Positions 8,037-16,415 are shown, numbered from the stretch's first letter. The stretch is 46,617 nt of DNA from Candidatus Pullichristensenella stercorigallinarum (GCA_018712945.1 DVFZ01000097.1:1-46617); one strand, 5' to 3'. The notes: a model not told the origin generated them from the sequence alone. Translations and numbers: made by a program.

Positions 8037-9746
8037 ATGCCGATGGACGGATTGACGCTCTCGTTTATAACGCAGGAGCTTTCAGAAGCGCTGGTGGGCG
8101 GGCGTGTGGATAAAATCGCCCAGCCAGAGCGCGATGAACTGAATATACTGGTGCGCAACCACGGCCGCAACCAGCTTTTGCTGCTCTCGGCCAGCGCCGG
8201 GTGCGCGCGGGCGCACATCACGCAGGAAAAGAAGGTCAGCCCCCTGGAACCGCCGATGCTGTGCATGCTCTTGCGCAAGCACATCTCTGGCGGCCGGGTG
8301 CGCGCTGTGCGCCAAATCAACGGCGACCGCATATTGGAAATTGAATTTGAGCATCTGGACGAATTGGGCGACAGCGCCCGCAAGACGCTGATTTGCGAAT
8401 TTATGGGCCGGCATTCCAACCTCATCTTTGTGGACGCGCAGGGCCGCATCCTCGAATGCGCGCGGCGGGTGACGGAAAACATGTCCTCGGTGCGCGAGGT
8501 GCTGCCGGGTCTGCGTTACGAGCGTCCGCCCGAGCACGGCAAAACGCCCTTCGACGCGCCGGAGGAGGACATCATCCGCGCTCTGGAGGGCGCGAGCGGG
8601 CCGCTTCACAAGGCCATTGCCGCCGCCATCAGCGGTTTGTCTGTGCAGACAGCGCGCGAGCTGGCCTTCCGCGCCGCCGGCAACGAGGACGCGCACACGC
8701 AGGAAGTGGACATGCGCGCCGTGTCCGCCGCCGTGGCCCGCGCCCTGCAAGAAGTGCAAAGCCAGATGGAACCGGCGCTGCTCCTCGGCGCGGACGGCGA
8801 GCCGGTGGACGTGGTGGCCTTTCGCTACGAGAGCCGCTCCGCCCTGCGCGCAGAGCGCTTTGCCACCATCTCCGAGGCCATGGACGCCTTCTACCGTGCC
8901 CGCGACCTTGCCGACCGCGTCAAGCAGAAGTCCGCGGCGCTGCATCGTGTGCTCAAAAATAACATTGAGCGCTGCGAGCGCAAGCTGGCCTTGCAACAGG
9001 AAGCGCTTCTGGGCAGCGAGCGCATGGAAGAATACCGCATCAAGGGCGAACTGCTCACCGCCAGCCTGCACCTGGCCAGGCGGGGCATGAAGAGCGTGAC
9101 CATCCCCAACTACTATGAGGAAGGCACGCCCGACCTGGAAGTGCAGCTGGATGAAAAGCTCTCCCCAGGCCAGAACGCCCAGCGCTATTTCAAGCTCTAT
9201 CAAAAGGCGCGCTCGGCCAAGAGGCTGGCCGCCGAGCAGGTGGAAAAGACCACCGAGGAATTGAACTACCTCGAAGGGCAGATGCTCAACCTCTCCGCCT
9301 GCGAGGAGGAAAGCGAGCTGGCCGAGCTGCGCGAGGAGCTGGAGAAGTACGGCTATGTGCGCAAAAACCACAATCGCCGCCAGATGAAAAAGCTGGAACC
9401 TTCCAAGCCGATGCGCTTTGATTCGCCCACGGGCATTCCCATCCTGGTGGGCAAGAACAATTTGCAAAACGACAAACTGACCTTCACCGCCGAGCCAAAC
9501 GAATGGTGGCTGCACGCCAAGGACATGCCCGGTTCCCACGTCATCGTCGCCAGCGACCATCCGGACGAGGAAACGCTGCACATGGCCGCGCGCCTGGCCG
9601 CCCGCTATTCCAAGGGCGCGAGCGCGGGCAAGGTGCCCGTGGACATGACCCGCCGCCGCTATGTCAAAAAGCCTTCGGGCGCGAAGCCGGGCTTTGTCAT
9701 ATACACCAACCAGACCACCGTGCTCGCCGAGCCATGGGAGGGATAG
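8037..9746 (+). CDS. rqcH: RqcH, ribosome quality-control NFACT protein (Rqc2 homologue)
   Basis: 569-residue NFACT-family protein, formerly called fibronectin-binding protein A. It binds stalled 50S subunits and, in bacteria, drives addition of C-terminal alanine tails that mark incomplete peptides for degradation. Order: NFACT-N (about 1-210), HhH, two long coiled-coil arms (about 270-430), then NFACT-R (about 445-565) with EWWLHAKDMPGSH. Asp97-Arg98 (NGDRIL) match the essential DR pair of RqcH at exactly that number, which supports the start at 8037 (RBS GGAGG seven bases upstream). Encoded alone behind its own promoter, divergent from gerM. Confidence 0.95.
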   Translation: MPMDGLTLSFITQELSEALVGGRVDKIAQPERDELNILVRNHGRNQLLLLSASAGCARAHITQEKKVSPLEPPMLCMLLRKHISGGRVRAVRQINGDRILEIEFEHLDELGDSARKTLICEFMGRHSNLIFVDAQGRILECARRVTENMSSVREVLPGLRYERPPEHGKTPFDAPEEDIIRALEGASGPLHKAIAAAISGLSVQTARELAFRAAGNEDAHTQEVDMRAVSAAVARALQEVQSQMEPALLLGADGEPVDVVAFRYESRSALRAERFATISEAMDAFYRARDLADRVKQKSAALHRVLKNNIERCERKLALQQEALLGSERMEEYRIKGELLTASLHLARRGMKSVTIPNYYEEGTPDLEVQLDEKLSPGQNAQRYFKLYQKARSAKRLAAEQVEKTTEELNYLEGQMLNLSACEEESELAELREELEKYGYVRKNHNRRQMKKLEPSKPMRFDSPTGIPILVGKNNLQNDKLTFTAEPNEWWLHAKDMPGSHVIVASDHPDEETLHMAARLAARYSKGASAGKVPVDMTRRRYVKKPSGAKPGFVIYTNQTTVLAEPWEG

Positions 9747-9848
9747 GGGAGACGAAGTCCCGCTTGGGCGCAAAGCGCAGGAAAAATCAAGCGCAGCCCG
9801 CGCGGATGTGCTACAATGCAAAAAAGCGTTGAAAGCGGGGGCAAAGCG

Positions 9849-10820
9849 ATGGAGACAATATGGCGGAAGCTGATTCAGGAAATCGTGGATGAAATTGACG
9901 AATGTATTCTCAAAGGCGACGGCGAGACTTTGACGCTGCGCAGCCTTGCGCAGAAGCTGGGCTATTCCGAGTTTTACACCACCCGGAAATTCCGGGAAGT
10001 TTCCGGCCTGCGGCTGCGGGATTACCTGCGCCGCCGCCGTCTGGCTTTCGCCCTGAAGGAAGTGCGCGACAGCGAAAGGCCCCTGCTGGAAATCGCCCTC
10101 GATTACGGCTTTTCTTCTCACGAGGCCTTTACCCGGGCGTTCAGGGCCGCCTATGGCCTGACGCCCGGCGCATACCGCAAACATCCCCGGCCGGTCGTGC
10201 TGCGCACCAAAATTCACCCATTTGACCGCTACTTTCTGGGACTGGGGGAGATCGGCATGCTGAAGCCGGAAGAAGATATAAAGGTCTATTTCGTCACGAT
10301 TCCCGCCCACAAATTCTTGTATATTGAGAACCGGGAAAGCAACGGCTACTGGGATTTCTGGCAAAAGCAGAGCGCCATTCCCGGCCAGGATTATGAAACG
10401 ATTTGCGGCTTGCTCGACAGCGTGCCGGGCAAGTTGGACGACTGCGGCGGCGGCGAGCCGAACTGCGCGGGAGGCCAGATTATGGCCTACATAAACGACC
10501 CCAGCGGCAGGCTATGCGATTGGGGAATCCCCCGCACGGAGTGCTGGGGCGCGCGCCTTGCGGCAGACTATGCCGGTGAACTCCCCGCGCAGATGCTTTG
10601 CCGGGACGTGCCCGCAGGCGAATACATCGTCTTTGAACACGGGCCGTTTGATTATGAACAGGAAAACTGCTTCGTAGAAGAAAAAATCGAGCGGGCGATG
10701 GCGGCGTTCGACTATGCGCAAACGGATTATTGCCTCGATACCGCGCCCGGCAGGGTCATGTACTTTTACTACAACCCAGAGCAGTATTTCAAATACATCC
10801 GTCCTGTGCGCAGGCGATAA
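9849..10820 (+). CDS. AraC-family regulator with C-terminal GyrI-like effector domain
   Basis: 323-residue regulator with the DNA-binding module first: two helix-turn-helix motifs of the AraC type in residues about 1-105 (LRSLAQKLGYSEFYTTRKFREVSG, then LLEIALDYGFSSHEAFTRAFRAAYG-LTPGAYRK). The rest (about 125-320) resembles the GyrI/SOUL-type small-molecule-binding domain found in Rob-like regulators (VYFVTIPAHKFLYI; VPAGEYIVFEHGPFDYE). ATG 9849 has GGGGGC upstream; the earlier ATG at 9816 lacks a ribosome site. Family assignment is sure; ligand and targets are unknown. The single-gene context gives no clear hint, though autoregulation would be usual. Confidence 0.87.
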   Translation: METIWRKLIQEIVDEIDECILKGDGETLTLRSLAQKLGYSEFYTTRKFREVSGLRLRDYLRRRRLAFALKEVRDSERPLLEIALDYGFSSHEAFTRAFRAAYGLTPGAYRKHPRPVVLRTKIHPFDRYFLGLGEIGMLKPEEDIKVYFVTIPAHKFLYIENRESNGYWDFWQKQSAIPGQDYETICGLLDSVPGKLDDCGGGEPNCAGGQIMAYINDPSGRLCDWGIPRTECWGARLAADYAGELPAQMLCRDVPAGEYIVFEHGPFDYEQENCFVEEKIERAMAAFDYAQTDYCLDTAPGRVMYFYYNPEQYFKYIRPVRRR

Positions 10821-10851
10821 AAAGGAATTCAGCATTACGGCGGCCGGAGGC

Positions 10852-10880
10852 TTGCTGTTTTTGCATACATATGGTAAAAT
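10852..10880 (+). promoter_or_regulatory. Probable SigA promoter upstream of small membrane protein gene
   Basis: TTGCTG (10852-10857), 17-bp spacer, TAAAAT (10875-10880), just after the AraC-type gene stop. It would give a leader of about 175 bases before the start at 11065, and that leader includes a possible short reading frame at 10897-10989. Confidence 0.55.
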
Positions 10881-10896
10881 CAAACGAAAGAAGCGT

Positions 10897-10989
10897 ATGA
10901 TTTTACCTGGCTGCATACAGGAAATGAACGGCTTCTGGTTTCAGGACGGAAGCGGGGAATGGCGGTTCTTGCGCAGAAACAGAGATTAA
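10897..10989 (+). CDS. Possible 30-residue small protein, unconfirmed
   Basis: A short frame beginning with ATG, ten to fifteen bases downstream of a GAAAG-type weak ribosome site and starting right after a good promoter. The peptide is MILPGCIQEMNGFWFQDGSG... and ends with a basic stretch. It has no recognisable family. It may be a real small protein, a leader peptide, or chance; little supports it beyond its place in the transcript. Confidence 0.2.
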   Translation: MILPGCIQEMNGFWFQDGSGEWRFLRRNRD

Positions 10990-11064
10990 ACAGAAGGCGG
11001 TTTTGCCTTCTGGCGAAATCTGGTATCGGCAAAAGGGGATTTTGGGGATCGAGGGGAATATGCT

Positions 11065-11640
11065 TTGAAGAAAAAGGCGGCAAAAAAGGTCCTGAAGATA
11101 TACGCCGTATGCTCGCTGGTATTGATATCCTGCTGTGTTTGCCTTTTCGCTTGGAGCGGTCTGGAAAAGGCGGTTTACGGCGAATTCAGGGTTCTGCCGG
11201 TGCTCAATATGGCGCAGTTTGAAAGCTTCGACGGCGTGTGGGACGAAGAGGCGGATGCGATGCTGGTGGGCGCGGTCGAATACACAAGCCAACTGGAGGA
11301 AAGCGGCCGCGGTCGGCGGGATCCGTTATGGTGTTTTATCAACATCAGTACGGCGGCCACGCTTTGCAATCTTCCCCTCTGGTATCTGTTGCGGGTGTTC
11401 AAGGCCCGGAATGATTCCTGGGTCAACAAAGTGTTGTTGATTGCCGGGGTGCTCGCCATGGTTCTGATCGCCGCGGTGCGGATCTATATTGACCATTCCT
11501 ATGGAAGTGGTGAGGTGGAGTACCGTTACCCGATCGCATACATCACCTGGCGGGATCTGTTCCTTCCTGCCCTGGTCCTGTTCCTGTTGACGTGCATAGC
11601 AAAGGCGGATAACCCCGACAAGATCAAGGATGAGCCCTGA
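11065..11640 (+). CDS. Small integral membrane protein, uncharacterised
   Basis: 191-residue protein with a lysine-rich N-terminus and three to four membrane segments: about 11-31, then an exported-looking loop (about 35-88), then about 92-112, 121-141 and 162-181, ending in a charged tail. The start is a TTG at 11065, eight bases after GAGGGG. I do not recognise a family. Base composition is less GC-rich than the genes around it. It has its own promoter and is followed by a strong hairpin, so it is probably a single-gene unit. Confidence 0.65.
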   Translation: MKKKAAKKVLKIYAVCSLVLISCCVCLFAWSGLEKAVYGEFRVLPVLNMAQFESFDGVWDEEADAMLVGAVEYTSQLEESGRGRRDPLWCFINISTAATLCNLPLWYLLRVFKARNDSWVNKVLLIAGVLAMVLIAAVRIYIDHSYGSGEVEYRYPIAYITWRDLFLPALVLFLLTCIAKADNPDKIKDEP

Positions 11641-11678
11641 GCCGTTTTTCTCCTCCGCTTGTTTCAATCTGCGAGGCA

Positions 11679-11722
11679 CAGAAAAGGGATGGACGCGAAG
11701 TTTCCGCGCCATCCCTTTTCTG
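11679..11722. terminator. Bidirectional terminator between convergent genes
   Basis: Arms CAGAAAAGGGATGG and CCATCCCTTTTCTG are perfectly complementary over 14 bp, with a further short GCGC pairing toward the loop. The A/T-rich bases are built into the foot of the stem. It lies between the membrane protein gene (+) and the nucleotidyltransferase gene (-). Confidence 0.7.
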
Positions 11723-11750
11723 AAAGTCCCGAAAGGGCCTCAAGCCCTCT

Positions 11751-12410
11751 CTATTCTTTCCCTTCCCGCCGCCGCTTTTCCAGCACATAGGTGAGAAAAT
11801 CAATGTCCTCGGGATAGGTCATCTTCAGGTTGTTGATAAAATCGAAGTACAGATAGCGGCTCGCTTCCAGCGGCAGGTGGTTCAGCAGGCACGTGGCCGG
11901 GAATTCCTCGCGGAAGTAGCGGTAAAACACATCAAAGCGGAAGCATTCGGGCGTCTGGATGGAAAAATACTGGCTGCGGTCCACGTCCTGTTCGCCGTAG
12001 TGGCCAAGGGCGTCGCACAGGTGGCGGCACTGTATGGCCGCGTCATAGCCGTCCAGCTTTTCCATCAGCGTATCAATCAGCGCCGCCGTCGTCAACGGCC
12101 GGGCCGAGTCGATCACCGCCAGCTTTTCACAGGCGTAATGCGCATGGATGTATTCAAGCCCCAAATGAATGGTGCCGTTGCGCTCCGCACCCGAGGGGGT
12201 GAGGTCGAAATCGTACTTTTCCCGCAGCGGCAAAAGGTATTCATACGGCGGCGCGGCGCATACCACCACTTTTTCCACGCTTTCCGCCTCGCAACAGGCG
12301 CGGATGACGTATTCCACGCACATATGCCCGGCCACGGGCAGGTATTGCTTGGGCAGGCCGCCGCCAAAACGGTTGCCCACGCCGCCGCAGAGGATCAGGG
12401 CAACGTTCAT
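11751..12410 (-). CDS. IspD/TarI-like cytidylyltransferase
   Basis: 219-residue nucleotidyltransferase of the IspD family, which activates alditol phosphates as CDP-conjugates. The nucleotide-binding signature is CGGVGNRFGGGLPKQYL at residues 8-24, followed by SGAERNGTI (about 73) and the Asp-x-x-Arg-Pro motif (D101-S-A-R-P105). It is short for IspD and lacks the usual histidine of HDAARP (I-D-S-A-R-P here), closer to the TarI/ISPD branch. Its ATG overlaps the stop of the licD-type gene by four bases (ATGA). Coupling to a LicD transferase suggests it makes CDP-ribitol, CDP-glycerol or a similar donor for envelope polymers rather than serving isoprenoid synthesis; this is inference. Confidence 0.8.
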   Translation of the reverse strand: MNVALILCGGVGNRFGGGLPKQYLPVAGHMCVEYVIRACCEAESVEKVVVCAAPPYEYLLPLREKYDFDLTPSGAERNGTIHLGLEYIHAHYACEKLAVIDSARPLTTAALIDTLMEKLDGYDAAIQCRHLCDALGHYGEQDVDRSQYFSIQTPECFRFDVFYRYFREEFPATCLLNHLPLEASRYLYFDFINNLKMTYPEDIDFLTYVLEKRRREGKE

Positions 12411-13252
12411 GCTTCTTCATCCCTCCAATAGGCCCGGAAGCTGTGCGCCACCCGCTCGCCCTCCTTGGGGATGCGCATGTAGTTTCCGTACAGCTGGGTC
12501 AGGTAGGCGTCGTATCCCACGGGACAGGGAAAGCGGCCCGTTTCAAAGTCCAGATCGACATACGAATCAAAAACTTCTTTGGGAAACATATCTTTCCACT
12601 GGTTTGGCCAGCCGAGGTTGCCGACGATATAAGGCGTCAAATTCCGCCGCCCGGCGGCGATGCGGTCCACCTTCGCCATTACCTTTTCATAGCGCGTGCA
12701 GGCGGCAATGGGCCGAAGCAGCAACATGACCAGGTTGCGCAGGCGCTTTTTCAGGCTGTCGCGCTCCGGACGGATCATACCGGCGCCCACCTTGCCCACC
12801 TGAATCCAGAACTTGATGCGCGTAAGCAGCAGGCGGTTTTTCCAGGCCACGGTGTACATCCTGTCCAAAGGGAAGATGTCCAGCGCCAGCCCATCGCGCT
12901 GCCCGTCGTCTGTGATGTTGCGCTCGTAGATGACGGTTTTTGTGTCCACGATTTTGGCAAAGCCATAAGGGTAATGCGCGTCGCCGGGATAGCGATGCAC
13001 AAGAAAATCCGCCACCGGCTCCTTGCGCGCCAAATCGCGCAGGCGCTCGTAATCGTCGCGGGGCATCATCAGGTCGATGTCGTCATCCCAGGGGATAAAC
13101 CCCTTGTGGCGCACCGCGCCCAAAAGCGACCCTCCGCACAGGCAATAGGTAAGGCCATGCCGCTTGCAGTAGGCGTCGAACGCCTCCAGCAGCGCAAATT
13201 CGCGCTGCTGTATCTGTTCAAGCGTAAACTCTGTTTTCTTTTGTCCGCCCAT
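12407..13252 (-). CDS. LicD family phosphotransferase
   Basis: 281-residue LicD/FKTN-family protein. The hallmark nucleotidyltransferase-like core is at residues 40-61 (CGGSLLGAVRHKG, then IPWDDDIDLMM), where the Asp-Asp-Asp-Ile-Asp group binds metal. LicD proteins transfer phosphocholine, or by analogy ribitol phosphate, from a CDP donor to cell-surface glycans. No signal peptide; expected at the cytoplasmic face. Coupled by ATGA overlap to the cytidylyltransferase gene, which may supply its donor. Start at ATG 13252, six bases after the stop of the RuvX fusion gene, with only a weak AGG-rich ribosome site, so translation may depend on coupling to the gene before it. Confidence 0.88.
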   Translation of the reverse strand: MGGQKKTEFTLEQIQQREFALLEAFDAYCKRHGLTYCLCGGSLLGAVRHKGFIPWDDDIDLMMPRDDYERLRDLARKEPVADFLVHRYPGDAHYPYGFAKIVDTKTVIYERNITDDGQRDGLALDIFPLDRMYTVAWKNRLLLTRIKFWIQVGKVGAGMIRPERDSLKKRLRNLVMLLLRPIAACTRYEKVMAKVDRIAAGRRNLTPYIVGNLGWPNQWKDMFPKEVFDSYVDLDFETGRFPCPVGYDAYLTQLYGNYMRIPKEGERVAHSFRAYWRDEEA

Positions 13253-13258
13253 GCGCGC

Positions 13259-14002
13259 CTAGTCCTCGTCCGCCTCGGCGATTTCGAGGTACTTTTCAAA
13301 CACGTCGTCCAGTTCTTCCTCGTCGTCGATGGTCACATAGGCGTCGTTGCCGTCCTCGTCGGTGTCGATGCGCAGGATCACCAGCTCGTCCTCGCCGATT
13401 TCGTCATCCGGCTCCACCGGGGCCAGGCAGACATAGGTATTGCCCTTGTGTTCAAGCGTCATCAGGTGTTCAAAGCTGACTTCCTTGCCGTCTTCGTCGA
13501 TCAGCTCCACGATGTCGTCCTGCTCCATGTTGAATTCCTTGCCCTCGCTCATGGTGTAGACCTTCTTTCTGGGAATTTCCGTGTTTTCCTCGGGCCAGCC
13601 GCCCGCGTCCAGGAACGTCTGCAAGATCAGTGTCGCGGCCAGCATGTCCACAACTTCCTTGCGCTTTTCACGGCGCATGTGGCCCTCGATGAGCGCGCGC
13701 GTGGCCGAGCGCGTGGTGAGGCGCTCGTCCTGAAAGCGCACCTTGAGGTCAAACAAAAGCAGACGGCGGGCGAATTCCCGCACGCGCTGCGCCTGATAGC
13801 CTTCCACGCCGTCCAATGTGCGGGGCAGGCCGATAAGCACGCGGTCGGTCAGGTATTGCCCGCACAGCTCGCGCACGCGCATGGCGTCCCGTTCCGGCCC
13901 TTTGGTAAAGATGGTTTCCACGCCCTGCGCGGTGATGGAAAGCGGGTCGGACACGGCCACGCCAATGCGTTTTTCTCCCACATCCAAACACAACACGCGC
14001 AT
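13259..14002 (-). CDS. ruvX: RuvX/YqgF - DUF1292 (YrzB) fusion protein
   Basis: 247-residue fusion. Residues 1-137 are RuvX/YqgF, an RNase H-fold nuclease linked to 16S rRNA 5' processing and Holliday junctions (LCLDVGEKRIGVAVSDPL, IGLPRTLDG, RFQDERLTTRSA, VDMLAATLILQTFLD with the catalytic acidic residues). From about 158 an acidic DUF1292 domain follows (MEQDDIVELIDEDGKEVSFEH, LEHKGNTYVCLAPVE), the YrzB family. In Bacillus these are separate neighbouring genes (yrrK, yrzB). An internal ATG at 13552 has AAGAAGG eight bases before it, so the second domain may also be made alone. Operon: ireB, aldo/keto reductase, this gene, licD. Confidence 0.9.
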   Translation of the reverse strand: MRVLCLDVGEKRIGVAVSDPLSITAQGVETIFTKGPERDAMRVRELCGQYLTDRVLIGLPRTLDGVEGYQAQRVREFARRLLLFDLKVRFQDERLTTRSATRALIEGHMRREKRKEVVDMLAATLILQTFLDAGGWPEENTEIPRKKVYTMSEGKEFNMEQDDIVELIDEDGKEVSFEHLMTLEHKGNTYVCLAPVEPDDEIGEDELVILRIDTDEDGNDAYVTIDDEEELDDVFEKYLEIAEADED

Positions 14003-14006
14003 GTTC

Positions 14007-14942
14007 TCATACCACCTTTATACATACCTGCGGGCATACGCCCGCGCAATATCCGCACAGGACGCATTTTTCCATATCCACCCGTGCGCGTCCCTCGATC
14101 ACGCGGATGGCCCCCTGCCGGCAGCGCGCCTCGCACCGCCCGCAACCCTCGCACCAGTCGTGCACCATCAAATGCCGCTCGCGCGTCGAAAGCGGCTTTA
14201 GCAGGCTGAAATCCCCTTCGAAAGCGCGCACATTGGCGTCAATTTCGGCAAAGGACTGCATGCCCACCGCCACCGCGTCGATCCACGGCTTGGAAAGTAT
14301 ATACGAAAACGCAGCCCGCGAACCGCCGATCAGATGGCCGCCGCCCAGCGCCTTCATCGCAAAAATGCCCGCGCCCTGATTGTGCGCGCTGGCGACCGCG
14401 CCCTCCATATCGTAAAGCGTGCCGCCCTGTATGCCCACACCGCCGGCGTTGATGAGCGGGTGGATCACCTGAATTTCCGGGAACCGCCAAGCGGCCTTGA
14501 CCGCCGCCACATGATGCGTGCTCATGCCCACCGCCCCAATGCGGCCGAGCTGCTTTTGCTTGCTCAAATACGCCAGCGCTTCCTGATGCCCGCGCAACGT
14601 GTAAAGGGATTCCTGTTCATGCAACATGAAAAGGTCTACATACTCCCGCCCCAGCCCGCGAAAGGCGCGCTCCAACGCTTCCGAGGCTGTTTTTTCATCG
14701 TAACAGTATGCCTTCGTGCTGACGACATAATCCGGCGCTTCCATCAGGGCGCGCCGGATGTGGGGATAGGTGCCGTACAGGTCGGCCGTGTCCAGGAAGC
14801 GGACGCCGCGCGTATAGGCATAAATAAGCAATTCCGCGCCCTGCTCCACCGGCATATCCATCTGCAACGGCGACATGGTAAGGGTACCGAAACACAGCCT
14901 CGAAACCGTCAGGCCGGAGGCTCCCAAACGAACCGATTGCAT
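14007..14942 (-). CDS. Aldo/keto reductase with C-terminal 2[4Fe-4S] ferredoxin domain
   Basis: 311-residue oxidoreductase. The N-terminal 260 residues form an aldo/keto reductase barrel with the full catalytic tetrad Asp51, Tyr56 (DTADLYG), Lys77 (STKAY) and His108 (FMLHEQ). The C-terminal part has two CxxCxxCxxxC clusters (CEGCGRCEARC and CVLCGYCAGVC), a bacterial ferredoxin-like 2[4Fe-4S] domain. Such fusions are common in anaerobes and suggest electron transfer between a nicotinamide and ferredoxin-type carriers. The gene begins five bases after ireB and ends four bases before the RuvX fusion, an unusual insertion into the conserved ireB-ruvX-yrzB set. Substrate unknown. Confidence 0.92.
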   Translation of the reverse strand: MQSVRLGASGLTVSRLCFGTLTMSPLQMDMPVEQGAELLIYAYTRGVRFLDTADLYGTYPHIRRALMEAPDYVVSTKAYCYDEKTASEALERAFRGLGREYVDLFMLHEQESLYTLRGHQEALAYLSKQKQLGRIGAVGMSTHHVAAVKAAWRFPEIQVIHPLINAGGVGIQGGTLYDMEGAVASAHNQGAGIFAMKALGGGHLIGGSRAAFSYILSKPWIDAVAVGMQSFAEIDANVRAFEGDFSLLKPLSTRERHLMVHDWCEGCGRCEARCRQGAIRVIEGRARVDMEKCVLCGYCAGVCPQVCIKVV

Positions 14943-14947
14943 GGCAA

Positions 14948-15211
14948 TCAGCGCTCGTGCTCGTTGATGTAGAAGCGCACGAACTCCTCGAGGATTTCGT
15001 CGCGCTCCAGACGCCGGATCAGCGAACGGGCGTTGTTGTAGCTGGTTATGTAGGTGGGGTCACCGGAAATGATGTAGCCCACCATTTGCATAATCGGGTC
15101 GTGCCCCTTGGCCTTGAGCGCCTGATAGACGACATGGATGATGTCCTCAGCAGACTCGGGGGCATCGGAGGAGAGGCTGAAATGCCTCGTCTCACCCATT
15201 TTGTTGTTCAT
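14948..15211 (-). CDS. ireB: IreB family regulatory protein (UPF0297/DUF965)
   Basis: 87 residues, the usual family length. IreB-type sequence throughout: T-x-x-F (TRHFSL), [53 protein letters not shown] read in blocks. In Enterococcus, IreB is a phosphorylated negative regulator acting with the IreK Ser/Thr kinase in cephalosporin resistance; YrzL is the Bacillus form. ATG 15211 follows AAGGCGG; the frame is open 5' but without a ribosome site. First gene of the minus-strand operon that runs through to the cytidylyltransferase gene, driven by the promoter at 15273-15301. Confidence 0.95.
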   Translation of the reverse strand: MNNKMGETRHFSLSSDAPESAEDIIHVVYQALKAKGHDPIMQMVGYIISGDPTYITSYNNARSLIRRLERDEILEEFVRFYINEHER

Positions 15212-15272
15212 AGTGCACCGCCTTTCCCAGCAGGCAATTCCCTTTGCGCGGCGCAAAGCCGCATACACTCTT

Positions 15273-15301
15273 ATTATAACACAACTTCGGCTAAATATCA
15301 A
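15273..15301 (-). promoter_or_regulatory. SigA promoter for the ireB operon
   Basis: Minus strand TTGATA (15301-15296), 17-bp spacer, TATAAT (15278-15273), about 60 bases upstream of the ireB start. Confidence 0.85.
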
Positions 15302-15303
15302 AT

Positions 15304-15327
15304 GTTTTTGCCGCGACGGGCAAAAAC
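15304..15327 (-). terminator. Probable terminator after AI-2E family transporter gene
   Basis: Perfect 9-bp stem GTTTTTGCC/GGCAAAAAC with a 6-base loop, lying just upstream of the ireB promoter and downstream of the transporter stop codon. The T residues are inside the stem rather than after it, so the strength is uncertain. Confidence 0.5.
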
Positions 15328-15386
15328 TTGAAGATCATGGCTTCTTCCTGCTGCGGGACGGGCAGTTTATATCCGCGGCGCGCTGT

Positions 15387-16415
15387 TTACGCCGCCTCGC
15401 GTTGTACAAACACCCTGACGCATGTCCGTATAACCATGAGCACGGGCAGGGCCAGCAACATGCCGGCCACCCCCAACGCGCATCCGCCCGCAAATACCGC
15501 CACCAGCACCGCGGCGGGGCTGAGGCCGGTCAGCGTGCCCATTACGCGCGGGGAGATCAGCATGCCGTCAAGCTGCTGCACGATGATGAGCACAATGGCG
15601 GCGAACAACGCCGTCTGCCAGCCGGAAGTCAGGGCCGCGATCATCGTGGGCACCGCCCCCAACACGGGACCCAAATAGGGGATGAGGTTGAAAATGCCGG
15701 TCAAAAGCCCCAGCGCCAGCGCCGAACGCACGCCCGCCAGCCACAGCCCAAATGCGCTCAAAGCGCCCACCGCCAGCGATACGGTGGCCTGCGCGCGCAG
15801 GTAGAGGCGTACTTCGCGCTGGGCTGCCGCGCCCATGCGCACCGCCATGCCGCGTAGGCGCAGGGGGATCAGCAATTCCAGCCGCAAAAGCAGACGGCGG
15901 CGGTCAATGAGCAAAAATACGCCCAGCACCGCGGCCATTGTAATCTGCGAAACCGTATTGGCCACGCCGCTGGCAAACGTCACCGTACCGGCAGCAAAGC
16001 GCAAAATGCCGTCGCCTGCGCGGCTTAAATCAATGCCCGGCAGGGAAATTTCGCCCAATCCGATTTCGCTGGTCCACGCGCTTAAGCGCCCGGCGAGGCC
16101 GCGCAGCGTTTCCAGCGCCGCGGGCAGGGCGGAAATAAGATCGGTGACCTGCGCAATGAGCGAGGGCACCAGCAACCACAGGATTCCCGCCAGGATGACC
16201 AGCGTTCCCAAGAGGCTGAGCACAGCCGCCGCGCCCGCGCCCATGACGTTTTCCAGGCGGCGGCAGAGAGGGGAGAGCAGAAATGCCAGCGCCGCCGCGC
16301 CCGCCGTAAGCGAGAGCGCCGGGGCGATGAAGCGCCACAAAAGTACGACAAGCGCCGCGCCTGCCACAAGGGCAAGCGCGACTTTCCAGTTTGCCGTCCG
16401 CGTCCGTCCGTCCAT
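15387..16415 (-). CDS. AI-2E family transporter (PerM/YrrI-like)
   Basis: 342-residue multi-pass membrane protein of the AI-2 exporter (PerM, UPF0118) family. Hydrophobic pairs at the N-terminus, an amphipathic middle region, and then the family motif segment about residues 250-320 (LGLLTGIFNLIPYLGPVLGAVPTMI, then VLIIVQQLDGMLISPRVMG), which is diagnostic. Most members have no proven substrate; some export AI-2, others ions. The start at 16415 overlaps the stop of the small gene upstream by one base (TAATG), so these are coupled. Location beside ireB matches the position of yrrI in Bacillus, though alaS is absent from the gap. Confidence 0.9.
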   Translation of the reverse strand: MDGRTRTANWKVALALVAGAALVVLLWRFIAPALSLTAGAAALAFLLSPLCRRLENVMGAGAAAVLSLLGTLVILAGILWLLVPSLIAQVTDLISALPAALETLRGLAGRLSAWTSEIGLGEISLPGIDLSRAGDGILRFAAGTVTFASGVANTVSQITMAAVLGVFLLIDRRRLLLRLELLIPLRLRGMAVRMGAAAQREVRLYLRAQATVSLAVGALSAFGLWLAGVRSALALGLLTGIFNLIPYLGPVLGAVPTMIAALTSGWQTALFAAIVLIIVQQLDGMLISPRVMGTLTGLSPAAVLVAVFAGGCALGVAGMLLALPVLMVIRTCVRVFVQREAA

